A stretch of DNA of 64,000 nt from Plumapathes pennacea (GCA_964036295.1 OZ038462.1:38415680-38479679); one strand, 5' to 3'. Shown: positions 32,434-41,713, counted from the first letter of the stretch. Made by a program: numbers and translations. The notes: generated by a model from the sequence alone, not told the origin.

Positions 32434-32877
32434 ATGGGTTGGTCCGACATTCAACGGCGAAGGCTCGGGATGGAAAAAAATATCCTCGAACAATATTTTT
32501 CTGGCAATGTGACCTGGATCGACCCGACTGGAAGAACGAAAGTCGAAGTGAGGATGACGACCAACAACGACAAGCGATACACGCTGAGGGTGTATATTCC
32601 CGAGGATTGCCTCAACTCCTGTCCCGTGATGGTGGTGAGTAGCCCCTCAAGCCCACTGAGAATGAAAAACGGAGACTTGTTACCTGCATCCAGTAGCTCC
32701 TATCACTGTTGGGGAACACACGATGGGTTTACTCAAATTTGCCATTATAGGTCAAGCACCTGGTCTAACAGCAACACCCTGTACCAAGTGTTCATGAAAG
32801 GTCGGATCTGGTTGGAGGCTTACGAGGCGCATCTTCGCACTGGAAAACCACTTAGTGCCTACTTAGCAGAAATGTAA
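32434..32877 (+). CDS. E2-like conjugating enzyme of bacterial type (E2-3)
   Basis: A 147-residue intronless tandem copy of E2-2. The first 76 residues match E2-2 with only silent base changes, and the last 35 or so are nearly identical. The segment between them, around the active site, differs at many residues (GDLLPASSSSYHCWGTHDG, then FTQICHYRSSTW). The ICH cysteine is kept at the equivalent position and the protein ends AEM. It may serve a different substrate or modifier. See the finding on the diversified segment. Confidence 0.75.
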   Translation: MGWSDIQRRRLGMEKNILEQYFSGNVTWIDPTGRTKVEVRMTTNNDKRYTLRVYIPEDCLNSCPVMVVSSPSSPLRMKNGDLLPASSSSYHCWGTHDGFTQICHYRSSTWSNSNTLYQVFMKGRIWLEAYEAHLRTGKPLSAYLAEM

Positions 32878-33222
32878 TACATGTGAAAAGAAACGGAATC
32901 AAATAAGTTTCATACAAGAAAACTGCATAATTGTTCATAAGAACTGTTCAAGGAATCCAGTGCAAGAAAGACAAATGTACTCTAGTAAATCGGTTATCAT
33001 ATGCAAATCAAAAGCTCTGTTGTTGTGTTAGTAAATGAAAAGCATGACTGCGTAATAAATGGTTTGAGGTTGTTTTACCCAGCTCGAGCTCAAGCGACTG
33101 TGCATTGATGTGAGAGAGAGACCTAATTAAAGCCTTATAGGTTATGCTTCTGTGTCATTTTGTTGTTGTTGCGACACATGGCAAACGTGGGCAATTTAGT
33201 TCCCCTTACATTTCCGGTGTAT

Positions 33223-33231
33223 TTCCGAGAA
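33223..33231 (-). promoter_or_regulatory. TTCTCGGAA relic before the E2 pseudogene
   Basis: TTCCGAGAA on plus, about 60 bp before the decayed E2 copy, consistent with a promoter duplicated together with the gene. Confidence 0.3.
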
Positions 33232-33292
33232 TTTATAGAATTAAACACTAAGGACGAGAAATGGACACGAGTTGTCTTGTAGTATTGTGCAT

Positions 33293-33460
33293 CAATGTTG
33301 GGGAACGTACGACGGCTTCACTCAAATTCGCCATTTCAAGGAAAGCGCCTGGTGTAAAAGCAACACCATGTACCAACTGATCATGCATGAAAGGTCCTGG
33401 CTGCAGGCTTAGGAGGGATACCTCTTGGTGCGTACTAAGGAGAGATGCAGTAACGAAGAA
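33293..33460 (+). pseudogene. Decayed E2 copy
   Basis: Translation gives WGTYDGFTQIRHFKES, W-x-KSNTMYQL and SWLQA followed by a stop, matching the C-terminal half of E2-3 (WGTHDGFTQICHY, SNTLYQVF, WLEAYE). The catalytic Cys codon is Arg, a stop replaces the Tyr after LQA, and the N-terminal half is missing. Non-functional. Confidence 0.7.
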
Positions 33461-34093
33461 ACAAAGAATAGAATAGGAAAAGACTTTCAAAACAAAATGT
33501 AATGATTCCAAATGGAAAGCTTTTTTGCCCCTATAAACTCAAGGCGCAGTAAAACAGCTAGAAATGTAGCTAAGTTTATTTTACTCGGCTCAAGCAACTT
33601 TATAATGAGAAGGAGACTTGGGCTGGGCATCTGTGGAAATTTGGCGTCACGCGGAAAGTAAAATAAAACGTGGAAACTGTGATTTACAAACTGCAAACAT
33701 CCTCCGGGACATTATATCTGAATATTCATCAGTCAAATTTGATCGCATTGTCGGGGAAACCCCTTCACGTTCGTAGCATGATCGTTGTTTAGCATTGAGT
33801 GGCACTGCCAACAGGATAAGACTGATAAGGAGAGGAGAGGGGGACCAAAGTACGACGCCAAGAAATAACTTTTGCAAAACAAAAACAAAAACAAACAAAA
33901 AAAAAAGCCAGTCTGTTCGTGCTGTCCATTCTTTCGGAACAACCTGAGCGCCTTCGAACATTACCTTACACATAAGCGACACGTAAATTTTATTTCTACG
34001 GATATCACTTTATTAGTCTCGATTTGACATATGAATGATCTAAATGTCTAACATCTCAAAACATGCACGTTATATATTGAAAGCAGATGGGGC
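33461..34093. other. Spacer, no gene
   Basis: AT-rich. It holds an A-rich stretch near 33880-33905 and the 3' flank of JAB-D. Confidence 0.4.
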
Positions 34094-35236
34094 TTAGTGC
34101 AAACCTTTCTGTGCTATAGAATCCATTTTATTAATTATGGTTGTCATGGTAGCGCTGTAGCAGTCCGTACCCTGAATCCTAACAATATGCAAAACCGTGT
34201 TGGACGATTGAGGCGAACATTTCAAGACGGTCGTCCCCCTCGGGTAATTCGAAGAGCACTGGACATTCCAGAGAAGGCTTTTGCGTTCAATTTTAAAACA
34301 CAAATTTTCGTTGGAGTCATGATACATGCTCACACTCTTCACGCCATCTAAACGCTGAAAGCTTTGCTGTATGCGTTGTAGCTCGGCTTTACCATTCTTC
34401 GTCGAGTACCACTGAACTACCGGTGCTGGTGGAAGCGGCCTTGTTCCTGGCTGTGTAGTTTGGCCAGTTTCTAGCTTTGTTGTCTCTGAAACTCTGGGGT
34501 TTCCGTGTTTTGGGCATTCCTGGCGATTGGAGTATGATGTTGACTTATATTTTGGCGCGGCGGCTGTGTCCCAGCTTTGACCCCGGCCTACTGCTGTGAC
34601 TCTTGCTCTGTCCGGTCTCACTTGCACGGCTGGGCCTGCAGGCTGCCTACCACGTGTAGCGACCTCAGTCCCTCTCTCTATAGCCCCTTTAATTGCGCCT
34701 TGCCTTCTGAAGGGACTCTCACCGGCAAGTAGTCTCACGCTGCACCTTTCTATCTGGCTCGCCCCTTGTCTAAACATGTAAGGAGACAAGACAACCTCTG
34801 AGTTAGGCGAGATGTTTGCAATGAGGAGGAGAAAACCGTGGAATCCTTGAGGATAGTTTCTCTTGACAGTGTTGTAGTCTCCAATACTCGGCTCAAACAG
34901 GCTTAAACTATGATGAGAGTGCCACTCGCCGATGTGGCCCAACATGAAGGTGTTAGTCAGCGTGTTGCCAACGTGTTTGAGGTAGGGAACGTCTTGAAAG
35001 AACGAGTACTCGGTTCGTTTGCATCCCTCGCCTGGTCCGAGAACGATGTGGATCAAAGGCCTCAAGTCGTGTCTACTGCTCGTCCACAAACCAAATAGAT
35101 CACCTCCGGTCTCCAAGTTGGGATAATTCAATACCCAGTCCTTGATCCTTTCAAAGTCTTTCTCAAACATGTACACAGGCAAGGCCCCTGCGCCTGCTGC
35201 TATAAATTCTCCGCACGAACTATAATGCTGGGCCAT
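34094..35236 (-). CDS. JAMM-motif JAB/MPN protease-like protein with C-terminal RWD/E2-like domain (JAB-D)
   Basis: A 380-residue intronless protein from the ATG at 35236 (MAQHYSSCGE). In-frame sequence upstream runs through the promoter element and is not counted. The MPN domain has LETGGDLFGLW, LGPGEGCKRTEYSFFQDV, the complete JAMM motif LGHIGEWHSHH with PSIGD, and LAGESPFRRQ. A Pro/Arg/Thr-rich linker follows, then VVQWYSTKNGKAELQRI and LLWNVQCSSNYPRGT, the C-terminal QWYS domain. It has the same plan as JAB-A with a shorter linker. It is divergent from E2-4 across a 283-bp shared promoter, which suggests co-expression. Likely a deconjugase or precursor-processing protease for the local modifiers; the substrate is inferred. 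Confidence 0.8.
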   Translation of the reverse strand: MAQHYSSCGEFIAAGAGALPVYMFEKDFERIKDWVLNYPNLETGGDLFGLWTSSRHDLRPLIHIVLGPGEGCKRTEYSFFQDVPYLKHVGNTLTNTFMLGHIGEWHSHHSLSLFEPSIGDYNTVKRNYPQGFHGFLLLIANISPNSEVVLSPYMFRQGASQIERCSVRLLAGESPFRRQGAIKGAIERGTEVATRGRQPAGPAVQVRPDRARVTAVGRGQSWDTAAAPKYKSTSYSNRQECPKHGNPRVSETTKLETGQTTQPGTRPLPPAPVVQWYSTKNGKAELQRIQQSFQRLDGVKSVSMYHDSNENLCFKIERKSLLWNVQCSSNYPRGTTVLKCSPQSSNTVLHIVRIQGTDCYSATMTTIINKMDSIAQKGLH

Positions 35237-35313
35237 CACGAACACTGCAGATCTTGAAAGCGAAGGTAACCATGTGAACAATGGCTCTTTATGCACATGC
35301 GCTTTGCTGCTAA

Positions 35314-35369
35314 TTCTCGGTAATCTGTAACACAACAGTTCGCATTTTTGACCCGTTAGATTCTCAGAA
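35314..35369. promoter_or_regulatory. Divergent promoter with TTCTCGGTAA and TTCTCAGAA
   Basis: TTCTCGGTAA at 35314-35323 (78 bp before the JAB-D ATG; flank ATGCACATGCGCTTTGCTGC is shared with 30.7 kb) and TTCTCAGAA at 35361-35369 (151 bp before the E2-4 ATG). Confidence 0.45.
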
Positions 35370-35519
35370 ACGTGTTTATTTTTGTCATTTCAACATCAAC
35401 AGAAGGAGAGGTATCTTCCAATAAGTGTTGAATTTACTGCAAGACATCTGAAAAGCAGACTTTATTTTTTGATCGATTTTTACAAGTTTAGCACGAAACC
35501 AACGCATTCACCGTATCCA

Positions 35520-35966
35520 ATGGCTTGGTCCTTAGCTCAGCGGATAAGACTCGGAAGCGAAAAAGAACTACTCGATAGATATTTCCGTGGCAGAACTACC
35601 TGGACCGACCCGGCGTGGAGAACAAAAATCGAAGTGAGGATGACGACCACCAACAACAGGAGATACACGCTGAGGGCGTATATTCCGGAGGATTATCCAA
35701 ACTCCTGTCCGGTGATGGTGGTAAGCAACCCTCCAAGTCCACTAAGAATGAGAAATGGATACATTTTACCCAACAGCACCAGTTATCATTGTTGGGGGAC
35801 GCACTACAGTGGCTTCACACAGATTTGTCATCACCGTCCTGAATACTGGACTAGCCAGAACACCCTGTATGAAGCGTTCATGAAGGGTCTCATGTGGCTT
35901 GAGGCTTATGAAGGACACCTCCGCACCGGAAAGCCCTTGGATGTTTATTTAGCAGAGATGCGATAG
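35520..35966 (+). CDS. E2-like conjugating enzyme of bacterial type (E2-4)
   Basis: A 148-residue intronless protein from MAWSLAQRIRLGSEKELL. It has the family layout: VEVRMTTTNNRRYTLRAYIPEDYPNSCP, YHCWGTHYSG, FTQICHHRPEYW (candidate active-site Cys), and WLEAYEGHLRTGKPLDVYL. The frame upstream is open to 35382 but has no ATG, and the MAWS start aligns with MGWS in the paralogues. It is closer to E2-2/E2-3 than to E2-5 by the SCPVMVVS and YHCWG strings. Confidence 0.75.
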   Translation: MAWSLAQRIRLGSEKELLDRYFRGRTTWTDPAWRTKIEVRMTTTNNRRYTLRAYIPEDYPNSCPVMVVSNPPSPLRMRNGYILPNSTSYHCWGTHYSGFTQICHHRPEYWTSQNTLYEAFMKGLMWLEAYEGHLRTGKPLDVYLAEMR

Positions 35967-36618
35967 AAGTGAGGTGAAATAAATGTAGAGCGAATCAAAC
36001 ATTATTAAACGGAGACTTCGATTTACAAAGAAAACGCTCGTTCGGCAAATGAACGGTGATAAATATCAGTTGAAAATCTATTACACCTGTTTTTCAGGAG
36101 CGACGCCAGAATACTATATAAAGCGCTTTTTTGCTTGTTTCATTGAGATGTCACTTTTGGCTTTCGCTTGTGTTTGTGTCTCCCAAAGCAGTAAAACGTA
36201 GATTTCAAAATATAAATAACATAAGTGAAACTTTAGTTTCGCTTTCGATGGATATTTGAAATTAATGCATAGCTCAAAGTTGCATGTCGTGTACTCTGAA
36301 TGTTGTTTAGAGTCTTGGCTGAATGTTTCTTTCTGATATTTTCTCAAAATAAAATTGTTGATGAAAGGTCGTGAAGCATCCTATGTTTTGCAGCTCGGAT
36401 AAACCGAAGCCTTGAATCAGTTGACTCGCTACCTGTTGATTGACAGATGGGTCATCCCCGGCGTTCTGCCTGGGACGCACTCCTTTTGTAGCGCTCTCTC
36501 GCGTTTGCGCATGTGTAGTTTTCTTGGTATAGCACACACCCTTCGAGGCTCGAACATAACCAGCAAGGCTCTATTGTCGCTGACATAAACGCGTGTAGCT
36601 CTTCGCTACAATTTGGCC
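35967..36618. other. Spacer between E2-4 and E2-5
   Basis: AATAAA near 35979 could end the E2-4 transcript. No TTCTCGG element was found before E2-5. Confidence 0.4.
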
Positions 36619-37080
36619 ATGGGTTGGAGCCCGGCTCAACAGCGGCGACTAGGCATGGAGAAAGACTTGTTGTCGCATTACTTCCGCGACAGGGTGACAT
36701 GGATTGACCCAAGAGGAAACACAAGGGTCGAAGTGAGAATGACCACGACAAACAACCAACACTACACGTTGAGGATTTATCTCCCGGCGGATTTTCCCAA
36801 CACGTGTCCACAACTCGTAGTATGCAACCCATCATCTCAGTTGAGAAAGTTAGACGGTTCATTAATGAGAGGGGAATCTGACGAAGATCATACATACGGT
36901 ACCAGAGACGGACTCACTGTTATCTGCCACTTCAGGCCGAATTTGTGGACCAGTGAGAACACTCTGTATCAAGTGTTCATGAAAGGCCTCATTTGGCTGG
37001 AAGCTTATGAGGGACATCGCCGCACCGGCCAGCCAATGAATACCTACCTGCGGGATATGTCCCCTTATGGTTACCGATGA
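36619..37080 (+). CDS. E2-like conjugating enzyme of bacterial type (E2-5)
   Basis: A 153-residue intronless protein starting MGWSPAQQRRLGMEKDLL. Motifs: VTWIDPRGNTRVEVRMTTT, YTLRIYLPADFPNTCP, DHTYGTRDGLTVICHFRP with Cys103, and WLEAYEGHRRTGQPM. The DHTYG-TRDGLTVICHFRP string groups it with E2-1 rather than with E2-2/3/4 (YHCWG), giving two E2 subtypes. A short Tyr/Arg C-terminal extension (SPYGYR) is unique to it. Confidence 0.75.
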   Translation: MGWSPAQQRRLGMEKDLLSHYFRDRVTWIDPRGNTRVEVRMTTTNNQHYTLRIYLPADFPNTCPQLVVCNPSSQLRKLDGSLMRGESDEDHTYGTRDGLTVICHFRPNLWTSENTLYQVFMKGLIWLEAYEGHRRTGQPMNTYLRDMSPYGYR

Positions 37081-38117
37081 ATCGGCCATACTGTCTTATG
37101 AACCAGAACCAGAAACTCGCGCGTCTTCGGCGTTTGTATTTCCCAAATTATAAGTGTGACCGACATTGCACAGGGCAGTTTCAAGGTCTCCTGGGTCCAA
37201 TCCATTTGAATGTATTCTTCTCTAAATGTTTAATAAGTGCATTTTCTTGTACGGGTTTAAGTTATTGTGAAAGCCTTGTCTTGTACTTCTTGAAAGCAAC
37301 CGGAACTCGTAATAAACAATTTACGAATAACTCAGCATTCGAAAGAAAGACACCGGGAAACTGTGCTGAATCTAATTATTTTATGTATTGCGTTGCATTT
37401 TTGCCAATAAATTGTACACAGGTATGAAGTCTGTGTTAACAGGTTTTTTTGATTGAGATTTGCAAATCTGCACCCTAGGGCGAATTGAATAAAACATTTA
37501 CAAGTGTATTTTACAAGTCAAACCAATCTTGCCACATGTTTTAAAACACTTTAATCTAGCATTATGCCAAAGTATTGTTGAAGAGACTTTTGTTAGATCA
37601 GTCTGAATAATGGTACAACTTGTAAATTACACTTGTAAAAATGTTGGCTCAGTGTTTACATGAAAATGAAAACGACAAGCAGCTGTCCGAACTTGCAACG
37701 GATCCACTGGGCCCTTTAGCGACAGCAAGCCTGGTCCTGTCTTTGTGGCAAAATAAAAGGTCACGCAATGACAGACAGCTGCCGAAAGCGAAATATCAAA
37801 GCAAAATGCAATTGCACGCCCTACTCGGAAACTGAATGAAACATTTACACGCGTATAGAGCAAGAGAGTATTCCCCAGCTCTTCAGTTTCGTATAGTTTT
37901 AGTGTATGGCTTATTTACTATGCCGCGCCCTTGCCAATGTTGAAACAGCGCGACCGTGACCCTTCAAAGTTTAATTGCCATATTCGGCTTGATCAACATT
38001 GTTTTCCACGAAAAACAGGAAGACGCTTTTATAAATTTCGCGGAAAATGACGTCATAGTTTTGTGCCAATCAAAGCCTCGCAGAAACCCTTTTGTTTACC
38101 CCTGTAGAATTGCTTGA
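37081..38117. other. Spacer between E2-5 and JAB-E
   Basis: No gene seen. It holds TTCGCGGAA at 38037-38045, another TTC-N3-GAA site close to the JAB-E start. Confidence 0.4.
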
Positions 38118-38126
38118 TTCTCGGAA
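38118..38126 (+). promoter_or_regulatory. TTCTCGGAA upstream of JAB-E
   Basis: GATTCTCGGAATTG, exact 9-mer, 68 bp before the ATG at 38194, the same spacing as JAB-A. Confidence 0.45.
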
Positions 38127-38193
38127 TTGAAAATTTTAGTCGCAGCGAAATCAGGCAGAACTGAGCGGAGTTGTACGCCGAGTCTGTGATATC

Positions 38194-39108
38194 ATGCCAT
38201 CCTACGATGATTTTACTCTGTACATCTTTCAAGAAGACTTGACAAGACTTGAGACGTTCCCTCCTGGATCAGAGGGGAGCCTGTACGGTCTGTGGACGAG
38301 CACTCTCAATCCTGTAGTTCATGTGGTGCACGAGCGACCTTTGTCAACCCAAAACGTGGATTCAATCCACGAAAGATTAGCTCAAAGGTACAAAATGGCC
38401 TACCTCGGCAACTGGCGGGTTGTGGGACAATCGGGCGCAGAAAGCATATCTCCACCACATTCCTTTCAGCTGGGAGGACCGACTGGGTTTTTAGCGGTGA
38501 CTGTGAAGAACGGTAAGGTCATTCCACAGATGTATGAGAGACCCACAGACATACACCCAAAGCGTGGATCGGTAGATGCTCTACAAGGAGACAATCCATT
38601 TGCTAAGGACCAAGATACCCGAGCTATCATCAGTGGGACTGCCAGAGCGGGCCAGCAGAGGCAGGAGCGTGTAGTCCCCACCGGCAGCGAAGCCTACGAG
38701 ACTTACCGCAATCAACAGCAGCGGCAGAGGTACGGCGATACGAACCCACGGCCAAACCAGAGGTGGGTTGCGGCGGCTGGGGAGCCTGCACAGACGAGTA
38801 GTTCGCAGTGGTATTCAAGTGAAGGAGGTGAACAAAGTCTTAAGCGCGTGTTTGAAAGGATGAAGGGAATTGCTGATGGAAGAGAAGTGCAGATGGCGCG
38901 TAACTCCCAAACTCAAGACATCACGTTGTCATTCAAATGCCGCCAGAGGGACTGGAACATTGAATTTCCCGCCAGATTCCCGGGGGTGGGTGCTAAGATC
39001 AGAGGAAATGGTACCCGCTTCGAATTGCTCGTCGAAAAGCGGACGAGTAGCACAAGAAATATACACACAGCCATTGGGGAGATATGCGCGATTGTTCAGT
39101 CGACTTAA
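38194..39108 (+). CDS. JAB/MPN pseudoenzyme with QWYS C-terminal domain (JAB-E)
   Basis: A 304-residue intronless protein starting MPSYDDFTLYIFQEDL. It has SLYGLWTSTLNPVVHVVHE and QGDNPFAK, both family MPN marks, but the metal site reads MAYLGNWRVVG in place of HIGEWHSHH (Glu to Asn, both His absent) and no Ser-x-x-Asp follows. A Gln/Arg-rich linker leads to SSQWYSSEGGEQSLKRVF, KCRQRDWNIEFPARFPG (RWD/E2-like) and a C-terminal helix. Together with JAB-C it shows that a catalytically dead branch kept its C-terminal domain, so that domain is probably the working part. Confidence 0.75.
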   Translation: MPSYDDFTLYIFQEDLTRLETFPPGSEGSLYGLWTSTLNPVVHVVHERPLSTQNVDSIHERLAQRYKMAYLGNWRVVGQSGAESISPPHSFQLGGPTGFLAVTVKNGKVIPQMYERPTDIHPKRGSVDALQGDNPFAKDQDTRAIISGTARAGQQRQERVVPTGSEAYETYRNQQQRQRYGDTNPRPNQRWVAAAGEPAQTSSSQWYSSEGGEQSLKRVFERMKGIADGREVQMARNSQTQDITLSFKCRQRDWNIEFPARFPGVGAKIRGNGTRFELLVEKRTSSTRNIHTAIGEICAIVQST

Positions 39109-39455
39109 TACCAGTGATACTATGCTGAAACTTTACGCGTCAATTACTGTCGTGCTGTCGTAGCTGACACTGTTGTTTAAGAATGTAGTATAGTATTGAG
39201 AAGTGCACTTCACTAAGCTCAAAAACATCCATTAGCGTGTGAGGCTGTGGAAGTACGTCCGAGTATCAAAAGCGAATTAGGCAGGAATATCATATGGAGC
39301 ATAAATTGAGGTATTTACCTTTCAAATCTTGGACTGCTTGGTATTAATTCTGTCACACAGCTGCCGATTTTGCTTGCGGCTTCTTACAATCTTTATGTTA
39401 TTTACCATCCTCGTTTGTATGCACATGAGCCTGCGATACTTGACACGAAAGCAAC

Positions 39456-41713
39456 ATGGCCGACCTGCCTCCACTGCGTTCTCTTCGAGATTTCCTGACT
39501 GATGCACAGTTTACCACTCCAAGCTTCGATGACTTGGAGCGACTGTCGAATAGAATGGCAAATAACCTCCTGTACTATCAGACCAATCACTTCCTGTTCA
39601 CCATTGCTATATTTGTAATCGTAGGGTAAGTTAGAATTCTTTGACGAAGTTCGATCCCTTCAAGACTAAGATCGATTCTTTGCAGGGGGAAATAGCTATG
39701 CTGCTTGGAGCAATAAAAAATAAACTATTTGCTGCATCTTCTCAAATATTTGGTAGTAAATAAACTTGGGCACAATTGTGAAAATTATGCACCTGGCATG
39801 TGTCATATTTCCTAATTCTTCTAATTATAAGTGGCTGGTTTATATTTTTATACGGTTTACATCTTGGTTTTGAGAAACAAGGAGTGCAGGTTTATTTTGC
39901 AGAAGAGGATTTATCTGGTTTTGTTGAGTATATTATTTTATTATTATTCTTTTTTTGTTTTGTTTGACATGCACTTGTTCAGATGTATACACCCAATGGA
40001 CTTCATCTTGGGAGCTTTGTGTCTGGTTGCAGCAGTGTTCCTGTACAAAACACTTACAAACACAAAAGACAAACACACCCACCAACTTAGAAAGCAGCAT
40101 CCTCTTGTTGGACCAGCAGTGGTGTTAGGTTTACTGGTTATCTTATGCCTACTTAGCTCAATAATGGTCTTCATGTTTGGCATCATTATGCCCATTGGAG
40201 GTACGGCTTATGTTGCTTACTGTTGATATTTTCATCAAAAGGCAAGCTTGCACTTAATTTTGAAAACAAGAGTAAAGGAGGGACAAATTAGAGTACTAGG
40301 TATTTTGATTTAATATAGCAATCAAAACTCTTAACTTATGTACTACTGCATGACTACAGTGCTCGACATTGAGGTTTTAGGTTTGTTGCCCTTTGGACTG
40401 TGGATTGTCTTCAAGCAATAGAGAGTTGCCTGGCCAAAATTTTTGGTTGCCCTGGGCATAGCGGGCAACCGTTAATGTTGAGCACTGGACTAATGTACGT
40501 ATACCTGCCAAATATTTTTCGATTGCAAGGCGTGAGGTTTTTTCAGAATTGCGAGGGTGGGGGAGGGGGGTTGGTACGAGCACCTGAAAGGTGTGAGCTT
40601 CCAGGGGAGTCTGGGGAAAATTTTGAAATCTAGTCTCCCTGAAATGGCATTTCCTTCATTTTCGTGGTAGTTTTTAGCCAAATTTAAGCGGTTTAAATCG
40701 TTTTTTTGTATTAGCCAGCCAGGCGTGAGAAATTGGTCCGCAGGCGTGAGAGTTGGCAGGTATAATGTATGTAGTAGTAATACATGCACAGTAGTGAGAG
40801 GATGAAAAGAAAATGAATAAACATCTTATATACTTGAGGCAGGCGTGTGGTCAAAAGTATGAGGGGACCCTCATACCCTAGGTGGGGTACTCAGATATAC
40901 TGACGGGGAGATGCATTAAATTAAGGCCAGATTTGTGGACCAAAAAAAAAGCCAACGGCCCAGAACACAACCCCAAAGGTCATCTTTTTCTCCACATAAA
41001 AAAAATTATTAAGTACCAAAAACATCAAGAAGGTGAAATAGGAAGACTTAAACTCTTTCAGTCTGAAGAGTGAAGAACTTCTTTGTCTTTCAGTTTCTCA
41101 CCAGACAACATATCATACATCAGTAAGCAGAACGTGGGTTTTGATACTTTGTTCATATGAAATCTGATAACTATCAATTTGTTCTCATAATGTCACTTAT
41201 ACATTTTCTTCTTGGTTGGGAGAGTCTGTGTCTTGTTGAGCTTGGGAATAAAAGGGTTAAGCTTGTAAAATGTAATATATTGATACAATGTTGTTTATCA
41301 TTCTTCATCTTGGCCATTATCAGGAACAAACCCTAACCCACATTGCAGTCACTCATGCAACCAAGCTTCAAGTGACTATGGCATTTTCTAGTGTTTATTA
41401 TTATTCTTTATTTGGATAAGCTAGTCTACAGTATCGATAGTCTGATCAGATTATTTTGTATAGTTTAGAGCTCCGTTCATCTTGTTTGTCTTGTGTGTCA
41501 CAACAGTAATCATGATTGTTTTTCTCCTCTCATTACATTCCATGTGCAGTGGTACTTCTTCATTCAGCTTGTCGGAAAAGAAACTTGAAGAACAAATTCA
41601 CTAATATAATGACAGAGCTCAAGGACAACCCTACTCCTATGGGGGTGATACTTCATGCACTTTATCAGTTGGAGGACAAAATGGAACACAGTGTAAAGGG
41701 TGTTTCAGGATAA
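39456..41713 (+). CDS. PRA1 family protein, ARL6IP5/PRAF2-like
   Basis: Three exons: 39456-39625, 39983-40200, 41550-41713, with donors GTAAGT/GTACGG and in-frame phases, giving 183 residues. The N-terminus ends NNLLYYQTNHFLF, the signature of this family. Exon 2 encodes two hydrophobic hairpin regions (FILGALCLVAAVFL; VLGLLVILCLLSSIMVFMFGI). Exon 3 has HSACRKRNLKNKFTNIM and TPMGVILHAL, as in vertebrate PRAF2/ARL6IP5. Length equals the family norm (about 180-190). An ER/Golgi membrane protein of the Rab-prenylation-acceptor group affecting trafficking and transporter delivery. It is unrelated to the conjugation cluster as far as I can see. Confidence 0.9.
40357..40487 (+). mobile_element. Short MITE with CAGTGCTCGACATT ends
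   Basis: Starts CAGTGCTCGACATTGAGG and ends inverse GTTAATGTTGAGCACTG, flanked by GACTA on both sides. Lies in intron 2 of the PRA1 gene. Relatives at 45225-45315 and 62514-62678. Confidence 0.6.
41050..41258 (+). mobile_element. MITE copy, TTAA-type ends (diverged)
   Basis: AAACTCTTTCAGTCTGAAG to GGGAATAAAAGGGTTAA, similar throughout to 41740-41957 (QTTTCTCACCAGA-type string TTTCTCACCAGA, CATACA, CTTGGGA). Confidence 0.5.
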
